50,782 nucleotides of DNA from Acidobacteriota bacterium (GTDB lineage: Bacteria; Acidobacteriota; Thermoanaerobaculia; Thermoanaerobaculales; Thermoanaerobaculaceae), in assembly GCA_004298115.1 (NCBI GenBank), contig SCRJ01000007.1, forward strand, positions 1 through 50,782. Direction: 5' to 3'. A program made the position numbers and the translations under genes. This document shows, in pieces, positions 22,059 to 30,745 of the stretch (position 1 is the stretch's first letter; every line of letters starts with the position of its first letter). The notes beneath the pieces are model-generated. The model did not search any database, had not been told where the DNA came from, and saw nothing but the letters and a program-made list of their open reading frames with translations.

Positions 22059-22849
22059 CCGCGCTCGCCCTCCTCGACGCGGACCCTGCGAACCGCGAGC
22101 GCCTTGCCGGTCGCCTCGTCGACCTCGACCACCGCGCCGCACAGCGCCCCGCCCCGGGTTGCCGGCTCGAGGGCGCGCGGGGTCGCGAGGAGAAACCTCT
22201 CGAGCACGGCCTGGGGCTTGAACCCGATGACGCCCTCGTACGGCCCGGTCATGCCGACGTCGGTGATCGCGGCCGTCCCGTGCGGCAGGATGCGCTCGTC
22301 GGCGGTCGGCACGTGCGTGTGGGTCCCCAGCACCGCGCTGACCCTGCCCTCGAGGTGCCAGGCCAGGGCCTGCTTCTCCGACGTCGCCTCGGCGTGGAAA
22401 TCGACGAGGCGCACGACCGCCTGGGCGCCGATCTCGTCGAGGATGCGGTCCGCCGTCCGAAACGGGCTTTCCATCGGGGTCATGAAGGTGAGGCCCTGCA
22501 GGTTGAGCACCGCCACCGGGATGCCGCCGCGGGACGTGACGACGCACCAGCCCCGGCCCGGGTTCCCCGCCGGGTAGTTGGCCGGCCGCAGCAGACGCGG
22601 CTCGGCGTCGAGCAGCGCCCCGGTCTCCTTCTTGTCCCAGATGTGGTTCCCCGACGTGAACACGTCGACCGGCAGGCGCCGGAGCTCGTCCCACACCGAG
22701 CCGGTGAGCCCGAACCCGCCGGCGGCGTTCTCGACGTTGACGACCGTGAAGTGAGCCCCTACCTCGGTCTGGAGGCGGCGCAGCCGCTCCGTCACCAGGC
22801 GGCGTCCCACCTTGCCAACCACATCACCGACAAAAAGAATGCGCACCAT
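22055..22849 (-). CDS. YmdB-family metallophosphoesterase
   Basis: Calcineurin-like phosphoesterase of the YmdB group (264 residues), a family that hydrolyses 2',3'-cyclic nucleotides. Metal ligands are visible in order: Asp9 (VGDVVG), NVENAAGG around residue 40, GNHIWD near residue 68, DFHAEATSEK near 152 and GTHTHVPTADE near 177-179. Often found near ricT or rny elsewhere; here it is first in a series with two envelope glycosyltransferases. The ATG start is at 22849. The cellular role is unknown. Confidence 0.88.
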   Translation of the reverse strand: MVRILFVGDVVGKVGRRLVTERLRRLQTEVGAHFTVVNVENAAGGFGLTGSVWDELRRLPVDVFTSGNHIWDKKETGALLDAEPRLLRPANYPAGNPGRGWCVVTSRGGIPVAVLNLQGLTFMTPMESPFRTADRILDEIGAQAVVRLVDFHAEATSEKQALAWHLEGRVSAVLGTHTHVPTADERILPHGTAAITDVGMTGPYEGVIGFKPQAVLERFLLATPRALEPATRGGALCGAVVEVDEATGKALAVRRVRVEEGERG

Positions 22850-22920
22850 CGCCAGACCCCCGCATCTGCCCTCCGGGCAAGCATACACGCGGCACCGCCA
22901 TTCCCCGGGACCGGCCCTCC

Positions 22921-23646
22921 TCACGCCCCCGGCGCGCGGCCGCCCCGCCCGGCGGACACGAGCGCGACCAGCGCCGCGGGATCCAGCAGCGTGGCCACCG
23001 GGCCGGTGACCCTGACGACGCCGTCCTCGGCGAGGCGGCGGAAAGTGCGCGAGAGCACCTCGGGCCCCGTCCCGCACACCGCGGCGATCAGCCGCTTGGG
23101 CTCCGCGAGGCGGATCTGGGCGCCGCGGGCGAGCGCTGGGCCGGCGCGCGAGAACGCCGACAGGAGGTATCCGGCCACCCGCTCCTCGACGGTGTGGAGC
23201 GTGAGCCCCTCGACCAGATCCGCGAGCCGCCGCAACCACACCGACATCGAGGCGAGCAGCGCGAGCGCGACGTCGGGCCGGCGGCGGAGCAGGTCCAGCA
23301 GCGCCGGGCGCGGCACCACGGCCAGCTCCCCGCCCTCGATCACCTCGGCGGTGGCGGGGAAGACGCCGGGACCGAACACGGCGGCCTCCGCGAAGGAGGC
23401 CGGGGCGCGGACGAGGTGGAGGACCTGCTCGCGGCCGTCCGGACCGCCGCGGCTCAGCTTCACCCGGCCGGCGAGGAGCAGCGGCAGGAACTCCGCCGCG
23501 TCCCCCTCCGAGAACAGCAGGTCGCCGGCGCGCACCCGGCGCGACCCGCACAGGCGCGCGACGTCCGCGAGCAGCGCCGGCGGCAGCGCCGCGAACAGCG
23601 GGATTCGGCGCAGCCCCGCCGGGAGGTCGGTCGCCACGCACGTCAT
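22921..23646 (-). CDS. Crp/Fnr-family transcription regulator
   Basis: Regulator of 241 residues from ATG 23646. It has a cyclic-nucleotide-binding-like beta-roll (about 20-130), dimer helix, and winged HTH with GTGPEVLSRTFRRL. The recognition helix E-x2-SR pattern is that of FNR/FixK/DNR proteins, which bind TTGAN6TCAA-type sites, rather than CRP. It lacks the four FNR-type cysteines (only Cys3 and Cys33 in the N-terminal part), so it is not an obvious iron-sulfur oxygen sensor. It is divergent from the Rieske-cytochrome b operon 76 bp away and is a candidate regulator of it. Confidence 0.85.
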   Translation of the reverse strand: MTCVATDLPAGLRRIPLFAALPPALLADVARLCGSRRVRAGDLLFSEGDAAEFLPLLLAGRVKLSRGGPDGREQVLHLVRAPASFAEAAVFGPGVFPATAEVIEGGELAVVPRPALLDLLRRRPDVALALLASMSVWLRRLADLVEGLTLHTVEERVAGYLLSAFSRAGPALARGAQIRLAEPKRLIAAVCGTGPEVLSRTFRRLAEDGVVRVTGPVATLLDPAALVALVSAGRGGRAPGA

Positions 23647-23663
23647 TGTGCCAGATGCGACGC

Positions 23664-23692
23664 TTGACGCCTGCCCCCCGACCTCGGACAAT
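23664..23692 (+). promoter_or_regulatory. Candidate sigma70 promoter of the Rieske-cyt b operon
   Basis: TTGACG (23664-23669), a 17-bp spacer and GACAAT (23687-23692) stand 30 bp before the Rieske ATG. The -35 lies 18 bp from the divergent Crp/Fnr start. Confidence 0.6.
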
Positions 23693-23721
23693 GGCGCCCA
23701 CGATCACGCCGGGGGGGCTGA

Positions 23722-24174
23722 ATGCGTGCTGCCAACGAAACACCAGCGGTTTCCCGCCGCACCGCCTTGAACTGGTTGCTCGGGACGTCTCTGGGCGCGA
23801 CCCTGGTGGCCGCGCTGTACCCCGTCTTCCGCTTCGTCATCCCTCCCCGGGTCGCCGAGGCGCCGGTCAACCGCGTGCTTGCCGGCAAGCTCTCCCAGCT
23901 ACCGGACAACTCGGGGAAGATCTTCCGCTTCGGGTCGAAGCCCGCGATTCTGATCCGGACGCCGACCGGCGAGGTGCGCGCGTTCTCGGCGGTGTGCACG
24001 CACCTGAACTGCACCGTGCAGTACCGGCCCGACTTCCAGCACATCTGGTGCGCCTGCCACAACGGCCAGTACGACCTGCAGGGGAAGAACATCTCGGGCC
24101 CGCCGCCGAAGCCGCTGGAGGCGTACAAGGTGGACATCGCCGGGGACGACGTGTACGTCACCAGGGGGGCATGA
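23722..24174 (+). CDS. Rieske [2Fe-2S] protein of a bc-type complex
   Basis: Protein of 150 residues with an N-terminal SRRTALNWLL segment, twin-arginine-like, and one membrane anchor (about residues 15-40). The soluble cluster domain follows. Cluster box 1 is CTHLNC (92-97) and box 2 is CACHNG (110-115), giving two Cys and two His ligands plus the disulfide cysteines. It transfers electrons from menaquinol at the Qo site to a cytochrome c. It is followed after 3 bp by cytochrome b and then a nonahaem cytochrome, so it is part of one complex. Confidence 0.93.
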   Translation: MRAANETPAVSRRTALNWLLGTSLGATLVAALYPVFRFVIPPRVAEAPVNRVLAGKLSQLPDNSGKIFRFGSKPAILIRTPTGEVRAFSAVCTHLNCTVQYRPDFQHIWCACHNGQYDLQGKNISGPPPKPLEAYKVDIAGDDVYVTRGA

Positions 24175-24177
24175 ACG

Positions 24178-25260
24178 ATGCGCGCGCTCGACAAGCTCTG
24201 GCACGCCCTCGACGAGCGCCTCGAGCTCGACCCGATCGTCGAGTTCGTCGCGCACAAGGTGGTGCCGCGCCACCGCCACTCCTGGGCCTACTACTTCGGC
24301 GGCCTCACGATGTTCTTCCTCTTCGTCCAGATCGCGACCGGGATCCTGCTGCTGCTCTACTACCGCCCGACCGCCGAGGCGGCGTTCGAGAGCGTCCAGT
24401 TCATCGTGACCCGGGTCCCGTTCGGCTGGCTCGTGCGCTCCGTCCACTCGTGGTCGGCCAACCTCATGATCCTGTCCGCGTTCGCCCACATGTTCTCGGT
24501 CTACTTCATGGGCTCGTACGCGAAGCCGCGGGAGCTGACGTGGTGGAGCGGGTTCGCGCTGCTCGGCCTCGCCATGGGGTTCGGGTTCTCCGGCTACCTG
24601 CTCCCCTGGAACACCCTTTCGTACTTCGCCACCCAGGTGGGGACCGACATGGTGAGCAAGGTGCCGTTCGCCGGGGCGTGGCTGCTCAAGTTCCTGCGCG
24701 GCGGCAGCGAGGTGACGGGCGCGACGCTCACGAGGTTCTTCGGCTTCCACGTCGCGGTGCTGCCGATGCTCACCGCCGTCCTGCTCGCCGGTCACCTCGC
24801 GTTCATCCAGCGCCAGGGGATGCACGTACCGTCGTCGCTCGAAGAGGAGGCGAAGAGGCGCAAGCCGATCCGCTTCGTGCCCAACTTCATGCTCCGCGAG
24901 GGGGTCGTCTGGCTCCTCGGCCTGGCGGCGCTCGCGGCGCTCGCCGCGTTCTTCCCGTGGGAGCTCGGCACCAAGGCCGACCCGTTCGCCAGCGCACCGG
25001 CGGGGATCAAACCCGAGTGGTACTTCCTGTTCATGTTCGAGACCCTCAAGCTCCTGCCCGCACACCTGTTCGGCATCGAAGGGGAGCTCCTCGGACTCGG
25101 CGCCTTCGCGGCGGGCGGTCTGGTCTGGTTCCTCGTGCCGGTCCTCGACCGCGGCCGTCCCGGAGGCGGCCGCGGCCGCGCCTTCTTCGTGCTGGGCTGG
25201 CTCGTCCTCGCCTACATCGTCGGCTTCACGTTCGCCTCGTTCGCGGGGGTGTTCAAATGA
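24178..25260 (+). CDS. Cytochrome b (fused N- and C-terminal domains)
   Basis: Membrane diheme cytochrome b of 360 residues. The four haem-b ligands are His90 and His104 in one helix and His191 and His206 in another. The Qo-site PEWY motif is at 279-282 ([15 protein letters not shown]). Both the four-helix N-terminal part and the three-to-four helix C-terminal part are in one chain, unlike the split b6/IV form. It oxidises menaquinol. Its stop overlaps the next ATG (ATGA), coupling it to the multihaem gene, which probably replaces cytochrome c1. Confidence 0.94.
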   Translation: MRALDKLWHALDERLELDPIVEFVAHKVVPRHRHSWAYYFGGLTMFFLFVQIATGILLLLYYRPTAEAAFESVQFIVTRVPFGWLVRSVHSWSANLMILSAFAHMFSVYFMGSYAKPRELTWWSGFALLGLAMGFGFSGYLLPWNTLSYFATQVGTDMVSKVPFAGAWLLKFLRGGSEVTGATLTRFFGFHVAVLPMLTAVLLAGHLAFIQRQGMHVPSSLEEEAKRRKPIRFVPNFMLREGVVWLLGLAALAALAAFFPWELGTKADPFASAPAGIKPEWYFLFMFETLKLLPAHLFGIEGELLGLGAFAAGGLVWFLVPVLDRGRPGGGRGRAFFVLGWLVLAYIVGFTFASFAGVFK

Positions 25261-26525
25261 CACGCCAGCTCGCCAACGCCACCCTCGCGATCCTGCTCGC
25301 CGCCGGCGCGCGCGCCGCGGCGCCGCCGGCCGCGGCCGCACCGGTTCGCGCCGTCAAGGATGCCTGCCTCACCTGCCACGCCAAGCTCAGCGACGAACGC
25401 CTGCGCAAACCGGCCGAGCTGGCGAGCGCCGACATCCACCAAACCCAGGGGATCTCGTGCGCCGGGTGCCACGGCGGCAACCCCGCGGCCGACGACCCGA
25501 CGGTCGCGATGGATCCGCGCAAGGGGTTCGTCGGCAAGTTCACGCCGCAGGCGATCCCCGAGATGTGCGGCTCGTGCCACTCCAACGCCGCCTACATGCT
25601 GCGCTACGCGCCCAACATCCCCACCGACCAGCTCTCGCAGTACCGCACCTCCAAGCACGGCCTCGCCCTCGCCAAGGGCGCCACCGACGTCGCGGTCTGC
25701 TCCTCGTGCCACGGCGCCCACGGCGTCCGGCCGCCCTCCGACGCCCGCTCGCCCGTGTACCCGACGCGGATCGTGGACACGTGCGCGCGCTGCCACGCTG
25801 ACGTGGCGCTGATGAGCCGCTACGGCATCAAGGGCAACGAGGTCGCGGAGTACAAGAAGTCCGTTCACTACGCCGCGCTGGTCGAGAAGAACGACCTCTC
25901 CGCGCCGACCTGCAAGTCGTGCCACGGCGCGCACGGCGCCACCCCGCCCGGCGTCTCCTCAGTCGCCAACGTCTGCGGGACGTGCCACGTCTCGCAGCTC
26001 GAGCGCTTCGACCAGTCGCCGCACAAGGACGCGTTCGCCGCCCTGGAGCAGCCCGCGTGCGAGGCCTGCCACAGCAACCACGCGATCGGGCACCCGCAGG
26101 ACTCCTGGATCGGCGTCGCCGACAAGCAGGTGTGCGGCGCCTGCCACAGCGCGGGCGACGCCGGCGCGGTCGCGGCGGGGGCCATCTCCGGCGCGCTCGC
26201 CAAGGCCACCGCGGCCGAGACCGCCGCCCGCGCCCGCGTCGGCAAGGTCAAGCGGGCGGGGATGCTCATGGACGCCGCCGACGTCAAGCTCGAGGACGCC
26301 CATCAGGCGTACATCATGGCGACGGTCGAGATCCACACCGTTGCCGTCGCCCGGGTGGAGAAGCAGACCGAGGTCGCGCTCGCCGCCACGGCGGCCGCCG
26401 ACAAGGACGCCGCCGCCGCCGAGGCCGAGATCCGCTACCGCCGCACCGGCCTGTTCGTGTCGCTCATCGTCATCGCGGTCGCGATGGTCACGCTCGCCCT
26501 CAAGGTCAGGAGCATGGAGCGCTGA
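25257..26525 (+). CDS. Membrane-anchored nonahaem c-type cytochrome
   Basis: 422-residue cytochrome with an N-terminal signal sequence (about 1-29) and nine CxxCH motifs: CLTCH, CAGCH, CGSCH, CSSCH, CARCH, CKSCH, CGTCH, CEACH, CGACH. The last haem is followed by about 90 Ala-rich helical residues. A C-terminal membrane segment ([19 protein letters not shown]) then anchors it facing the periplasm. Its place after Rieske and cytochrome b suggests that it is the electron exit of the complex, handing electrons to periplasmic carriers or to the MtrA-like decahaem proteins. This type of bc complex resembles the Cbc complexes of metal-reducing Geobacter; the exact family is not certain. Confidence 0.9.
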   Translation: MTRQLANATLAILLAAGARAAAPPAAAAPVRAVKDACLTCHAKLSDERLRKPAELASADIHQTQGISCAGCHGGNPAADDPTVAMDPRKGFVGKFTPQAIPEMCGSCHSNAAYMLRYAPNIPTDQLSQYRTSKHGLALAKGATDVAVCSSCHGAHGVRPPSDARSPVYPTRIVDTCARCHADVALMSRYGIKGNEVAEYKKSVHYAALVEKNDLSAPTCKSCHGAHGATPPGVSSVANVCGTCHVSQLERFDQSPHKDAFAALEQPACEACHSNHAIGHPQDSWIGVADKQVCGACHSAGDAGAVAAGAISGALAKATAAETAARARVGKVKRAGMLMDAADVKLEDAHQAYIMATVEIHTVAVARVEKQTEVALAATAAADKDAAAAEAEIRYRRTGLFVSLIVIAVAMVTLALKVRSMER

Positions 26526-26543
26526 GCGGCGGCCCCGGCGGCG

Positions 26544-27632
26544 TCACCTGGCGCCGTGCGACGCGGCCGGCGGCGCCGGCCGGGGTGATGGGTCCGCCGC
26601 GGCCAGGCCGCCGGCGTGGGTGTACAGCGGCGAGTCGATCTCGGGCAGTCGGCGCGCGTACTCCGCCCGGCCGACCGCGCCGCGCCAGTGCCCGTCCAAC
26701 CGAAACGCCGTCACGGCCGCGAGATAGACGGCCACGACCAGGACGACGACGAGCGCCGGGCGCAACCGCCAGCGTCCAGGCTCGACGCGCGGCGGGCGGA
26801 CGGCGAGGCAACCCTTGACCGGGCACGCGGCGACGCAGTCCTGGCACGACGTGCACTCGACCGAGGCGACGCGGGTCATCGCGTGCACGCGCAGGCGCGC
26901 CGGGCAGACCTTCGTGCACTTGCCGCAATCGGTGCAGGTCGCCGCGTCGCGGGTCACCTTGAACGGGGCGAGCCGGCCGACGACGCCGAGCAGCGCGCCG
27001 TACGGGCACAGGTAGCGGCACCACAGGTCGCGCACGAGGACGGAGCCCACCGCCAGCACCCCGAGCACGGCCACGGTCAGGTGCGACGGGTGCGCGAAGA
27101 AGAGCAGCATCTTGGCGTCCGCCACCCGGTTGTAGGGGCTGTCGAGGAAGGTGCGGACGCCGGGGAGGTCGAGCGCCACCCAGGTGACCCAGAGAAACAG
27201 CGCGAGCAGGACGTACTTGAGCGATCGCAGCGGGAGATCGAGCCAGCGCGGCGGCGCCCAGGTGCGGCCGAGAAGTCGCACGCCCAGCCGCCCGAGCGCT
27301 TCCGACGCCGTGCCCACCGGACAGATGTGCGAGCAGAACGACTTCGCCACGAGCGCGCTCATCGCCAGCACACCCACGAGGATCGCGAGACCGGCCGGGT
27401 GGACGGGATGAACCCCCTCCCCGGCGAGCCAGAGCCGCAGCGACATCAGCGCGGAGATCGGCAGGAACCCCTCGACGCCCGGCGGGCGCGCCGCGTCCGG
27501 AGCGCGCCCGGCGGTCTGGGGGAGCGCCCAGAGCGCGAACTGAACGCCGATCACCGCCACCAGCACCAGCCACGCCGCCTGGCTCAGGCGGCGGGCCGGA
27601 ATCACCGCGGAGGTCTTGCGTCGGCGCACCAT
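26544..27632 (-). CDS. NapH/NosR-like membrane polyferredoxin
   Basis: 362 residues with several membrane helices. Two CxxxCP motifs (SFCSHICPVG and LWCRYLCPYG) at membrane borders are shared with NapH, NosR and CcoG. Two [4Fe-4S] ferredoxin motifs (CTDCGKCTKVCP, CTSCQDCVAACP) follow, then a further helix and a Pro/Ala-rich tail. Such proteins move electrons between quinols and periplasmic or cytoplasmic acceptors. It converges with the nonahaem cytochrome gene (18 bp gap). The partner is not identifiable here; a link to the bc complex is inference. Confidence 0.8.
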   Translation of the reverse strand: MVRRRKTSAVIPARRLSQAAWLVLVAVIGVQFALWALPQTAGRAPDAARPPGVEGFLPISALMSLRLWLAGEGVHPVHPAGLAILVGVLAMSALVAKSFCSHICPVGTASEALGRLGVRLLGRTWAPPRWLDLPLRSLKYVLLALFLWVTWVALDLPGVRTFLDSPYNRVADAKMLLFFAHPSHLTVAVLGVLAVGSVLVRDLWCRYLCPYGALLGVVGRLAPFKVTRDAATCTDCGKCTKVCPARLRVHAMTRVASVECTSCQDCVAACPVKGCLAVRPPRVEPGRWRLRPALVVVLVVAVYLAAVTAFRLDGHWRGAVGRAEYARRLPEIDSPLYTHAGGLAAADPSPRPAPPAASHGAR

Positions 27633-27684
27633 CGCTCCCGCCGTCCAAGCTAGACGCCCCGCCCGGGCCCGGCCTTGACCGCGG

Positions 27685-28617
27685 TCAAGACCTGACGGTG
27701 TCGTGACGTTCGGCCGGAGGCGCCGGGGCGGAGGCCCGGCTGTGGGCGATCATGACGATGGCGACGCCCGCCAGGATCACCGGCATCGCCGCCCATTCCG
27801 ACGCGGTGATCGTCTCGCCTCCCAGCCCGACGCCGAGGAACATCGCGATCACCGGGTTCACGTAGGCGTAGCTGGTGGCCGCCGCCGGGCGAACCCGGCG
27901 CAGCAGGAACAGGTACGCCGAGAAACCGACCCACGAGCCGAAGACGATCAGGTAGGCGAGCGCGAGCAGCGGGCGGGGGGCCACTGCGTGCGGAACCTCC
28001 TCGCGCGCCGCGATGCCGGCGACGATCAGCATGGCCCCGCCGGCCAGCATCTCCGCGGCCGACGCCATCAACCCGCTCGGCAGGTCGAGGCGCCGGCTCC
28101 ACATCGAGCCGAGCGCCCAGCTCACCGTGCCGACGAGGAGCGCCGCGGCGCCGGCGGGGCTGGCCCGCAGGCCGCCCTCGAGGTTGAGCATCACCACCCC
28201 GGCGAACCCGACGGCGAGGCCGACCCACTCCATCCGGTGCGGCCACTGCCCCCAGAGCCCGGCGAAGAGCGCCGACCACAACGCCACCGCCGCGACGCCG
28301 AGCGCCGCCAGGCCCGACGCGACCCACTGCTCGGCGACGACCACGCCGCCGTTGCCACCCAGGAGCAGCAGCCCTCCCACCAGCGCGGCGGCTCGCCACT
28401 GCCGGGCGCTTGGCGCCGGGGCGCCGCGCAGCCAGAGCACGGCGAAGAGCACGCCCCCCGCCACCAGGAACCGGATGCCGGCCATCAGCAACGGCGGAAA
28501 CCCCTCGAGGGCGATCCGGATCGCGAGGTAGGTCGAGCCCCAGACGACGTACACGGCGCCCATCGCCGCGACGATCGGAAGCCAGCCACCCACAGGGGCG
28601 AAGGAGCCTTTCTTCAC
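27685..28617 (-). CDS. EamA/DMT-family transporter (YedA-like)
   Basis: 310 residues with about ten membrane helices in two homologous halves. MGAVYVVWGSTYLAIRIALEGFPPLLMAGIRFL at the start and GSWVGFSAYLFLLRRVRPAAATSYAYVNPVIAMFLG in the second half are typical of the drug/metabolite superfamily EamA proteins. Substrate unknown; amino-acid or metabolite export is typical of the group. Stands alone between two differently organised operons. Confidence 0.85.
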   Translation of the reverse strand: MKKGSFAPVGGWLPIVAAMGAVYVVWGSTYLAIRIALEGFPPLLMAGIRFLVAGGVLFAVLWLRGAPAPSARQWRAAALVGGLLLLGGNGGVVVAEQWVASGLAALGVAAVALWSALFAGLWGQWPHRMEWVGLAVGFAGVVMLNLEGGLRASPAGAAALLVGTVSWALGSMWSRRLDLPSGLMASAAEMLAGGAMLIVAGIAAREEVPHAVAPRPLLALAYLIVFGSWVGFSAYLFLLRRVRPAAATSYAYVNPVIAMFLGVGLGGETITASEWAAMPVILAGVAIVMIAHSRASAPAPPAERHDTVRS

Positions 28618-28697
28618 CGCGGGATCTTACGCCGGCGTGCGTCGCTGCCGAGCGGTCGCACCCTGCTGCGCCCCGTGCCCCACGCGCTGTCTCTCTC

Positions 28698-28725
28698 GGA
28701 CCACGGACCACGGACCACTGACCAC
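28698..28725. repeat. Heptanucleotide tandem repeat (GGACCAC)3 + TGACCAC
   Basis: Three exact units plus one variant follow CTGTCTCTCTC. The reverse complement (GTGGTCC)n-GAGAGAGACAG matches the array near 12.3 kb, which reads (GTGGTCC)3-GAGAGACAG. It lies in the 134-bp gap after the isocitrate-dehydrogenase-like gene. Confidence 0.9.
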
Positions 28726-28751
28726 GCTCTTCCCCGGCCGGCGCCCCGCCT

Positions 28752-29870
28752 CTACAACTTCGCGGCGATCGCCCGCGCCATGTCGAGCGTCGAGGACGCG
28801 CCGCCCATGTCGTACGTCCGGACCTTCCCCTCGGCGATGACCGCGGCCACCGCCCGCTCGATCCTCGCGGCCATCGCCGTCTCCCCCAGCCACTCGACCA
28901 TCATCTTGGCCGCGAGGATCGTGGCGATCGGGTTGACCTTGTACTGGCCCGCGTACTTCGGGGCGGAGCCGTGCGTCGGTTCGAACACCGCCAGCTTCTC
29001 GCCGATGTTGCCGGAGCAGCCGAAGCCGAGGCCGCCCACCATCTGGGCGCAGAGGTCGGAGATGATGTCGCCGAACAGGTTGGTCGCGACCAGGACGCCG
29101 TACTTCTCGGGGTCCTTGAGCAGCCACATGCAGATCGCGTCCACGTTCGCGTCGTCCATCGCGACGCCGGGGAACCCCTTCGCGACCTCCTTCGCGGTCT
29201 CGAGGAACAACCCTTCCGTCGCCCGCACCACGTTGGCCTTGTGGATCACGGTGACCTTCGGGTAGCCGTGCGCCTTCGCGTACTCGAACGCCGCCCTGAT
29301 GATGCGCTCGGAGCCCTGCCTCGTGTTGATCTTGCAGGTGATGGCGTATTCCTCGGGGGCGACCGCGGCGAAGTGCGCGAACGGCTTCGAGAGCCGCGCG
29401 AGGACGTCGCTGAGCGCGGCCGGCACCGGCGCGAACTCGACCCCGGAGTAGAGCCCCTCGGTGTTCTCGCGGAACATCACGAGGTCGATCGTCTCCTTGA
29501 AGTTGAGGGGGTTGCCGGCGTACGCCTTGCACGGCCGCAGGCACGTGTACAGGTCGAACATCTGGCGCATGCGCACGATCGGCGAACGGTAGACGAGGCC
29601 GGTCCCGCGCAGCGCGGGCCCCAGCTCGGCCTCGGCGGCCTTCACCGGCTTCGAGGTGATGGCGCCGAACAGGGCGGCGTCGACGCGGCCGAGCAGGTCG
29701 ACCGTGCGCTCGGGGAACGCGTCGCCCTCGGAGCACCAGAACTCCCAGCCGATGTCGCCGTGGATGTACTCGGCGTCGAGCGCGACGGCGTCGAGCACGA
29801 GGCGCGTCGCTTCCATGACGTCGTTGCCGATGCCGTCTCCGGGCAGCCAGGCGATGCGGTACGTGGCCAT
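28752..29870 (-). CDS. Isocitrate/isopropylmalate dehydrogenase family (probable isocitrate dehydrogenase)
   Basis: Beta-decarboxylating dehydrogenase of 372 residues. WLPGDGIGNDVM, YRSPIVRMRQMFDLYTCLRPCK (substrate loop), MFRENTEGLYSGVEF, the catalytic Lys/Tyr region, NLFGDIISDLCAQMVGGLG and FEPTHGSAPKYAGQ are the family blocks. The set fits NAD-type isocitrate dehydrogenase best, but isopropylmalate or homoisocitrate dehydrogenase cannot be excluded from sequence alone. Gene context with a citrate-synthase-fold protein and CoA ligase favours isocitrate. A strong ribosome-binding site (GGAGGAGG) precedes the ATG at 29870. Confidence 0.82.
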   Translation of the reverse strand: MATYRIAWLPGDGIGNDVMEATRLVLDAVALDAEYIHGDIGWEFWCSEGDAFPERTVDLLGRVDAALFGAITSKPVKAAEAELGPALRGTGLVYRSPIVRMRQMFDLYTCLRPCKAYAGNPLNFKETIDLVMFRENTEGLYSGVEFAPVPAALSDVLARLSKPFAHFAAVAPEEYAITCKINTRQGSERIIRAAFEYAKAHGYPKVTVIHKANVVRATEGLFLETAKEVAKGFPGVAMDDANVDAICMWLLKDPEKYGVLVATNLFGDIISDLCAQMVGGLGFGCSGNIGEKLAVFEPTHGSAPKYAGQYKVNPIATILAAKMMVEWLGETAMAARIERAVAAVIAEGKVRTYDMGGASSTLDMARAIAAKL

Positions 29871-29956
29871 TGTCGAACCTCCTCCAGGGTCGTGGTGCGT
29901 TCCGGCGGCCCGGCCGGCCGCTCGCGTGCGGGGCGCCGCCCCGCCCGATACCGTCC

Positions 29957-30745
29957 TCAGCGGGTCTGCGGCAGCTCCCTCGGCGCGGCGCCGTCGTAGG
30001 CGGCCGCGCTCTGGTCGATCCGGCGCATCGGCTTCTCGCGCTGGCGCTCCTCGAGCACCTGCGCCATCCACCCGGCGGTCCGCGCCAGGATGAAGAAGCC
30101 GTTGGCGAGGTCGGGGTGGAAGCCGAGGTCGGCGAGGAGCGCGGCGATGGCGCCGTCGACGTTGAGCGGCAGCGGCTTGCCGGCCGCCGCGAGCTCCCGC
30201 ACGATCGCCTCGGCGACGGCGACGTGCGGCCCCGCCGCGCCGGCCTCGCCGGCCAGCTGCAGCAGGCGGTGGGAACGGGGGTCGTCGCTGTGGACGCGGT
30301 GCCCGAACCCCGGCAACCGCCGGCCGGCCGCCTTCTCCCCGGCGATCAGCGCCCGCGCGGCCGCCGCCGGGCTCTCCCCCGCCTGCACCTGCGCCGCGCC
30401 GCGGGCGAGCACGTGCATGCAGTCCTCGACCGCCCCGCCGTGGTGCTTGTTGACCGCGAGCGCCCCGGCCGCGATGCAGGCGTTGAGCGGCGCGCCGGTG
30501 GTCGCGGCGTTGCGCACCGCCAGCGTCGAGGGCGGCGTCACGCCGTGGTCGATCGACGCCACCAGCATCGCTTCCACGAGCCGCCCGACAGCGGCGCCCG
30601 GCAGCTCGCCGCGCAGCACCAGGTAGACCGCCTCCCCGAACGAGACGCGGCCCATCAGGTCGTCGAGGCGGTAGCCGCGCACCCTGATCTCGTTCGGCCG
30701 GATCGAGGTGACGGCCGTTGCCCACGTGGTGTCAGCCATGCTCAT
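29957..30745 (-). CDS. Short citrate-synthase-fold protein, probable citryl-CoA lyase
   Basis: 262 residues, far shorter than citrate synthases (about 370-430) but about the size of the stand-alone citryl-CoA lyase of Hydrogenobacter-type cycles. It starts TTWATAVTSIRPNEIRVRGY and has NKHHGGAVEDCM and LPGFGHRVHSDDPR (His149 with Asp154/155), then NVDGAIAALLADLG. The overlap with the upstream alpha subunit (ATGA) shows tight coupling to a CoA ligase. Reaction inferred: citryl-CoA to acetyl-CoA plus oxaloacetate. The alternative is a short citrate or methylcitrate synthase running in the condensing direction. Confidence 0.72.
   Translation of the reverse strand: MSMADTTWATAVTSIRPNEIRVRGYRLDDLMGRVSFGEAVYLVLRGELPGAAVGRLVEAMLVASIDHGVTPPSTLAVRNAATTGAPLNACIAAGALAVNKHHGGAVEDCMHVLARGAAQVQAGESPAAAARALIAGEKAAGRRLPGFGHRVHSDDPRSHRLLQLAGEAGAAGPHVAVAEAIVRELAAAGKPLPLNVDGAIAALLADLGFHPDLANGFFILARTAGWMAQVLEERQREKPMRRIDQSAAAYDGAAPRELPQTR

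Noticed and set aside
22921-23646. Oxygen-sensing FNR
   Set aside because: The N-terminal cluster cysteines are missing (only two cysteines there), so the family name Crp/Fnr is used without a sensor assignment.
29957-30745. Truncated citrate synthase pseudogene
   Set aside because: The frame is intact, starts in an ATGA overlap with the upstream gene and keeps the catalytic blocks; its length fits the lyase group.
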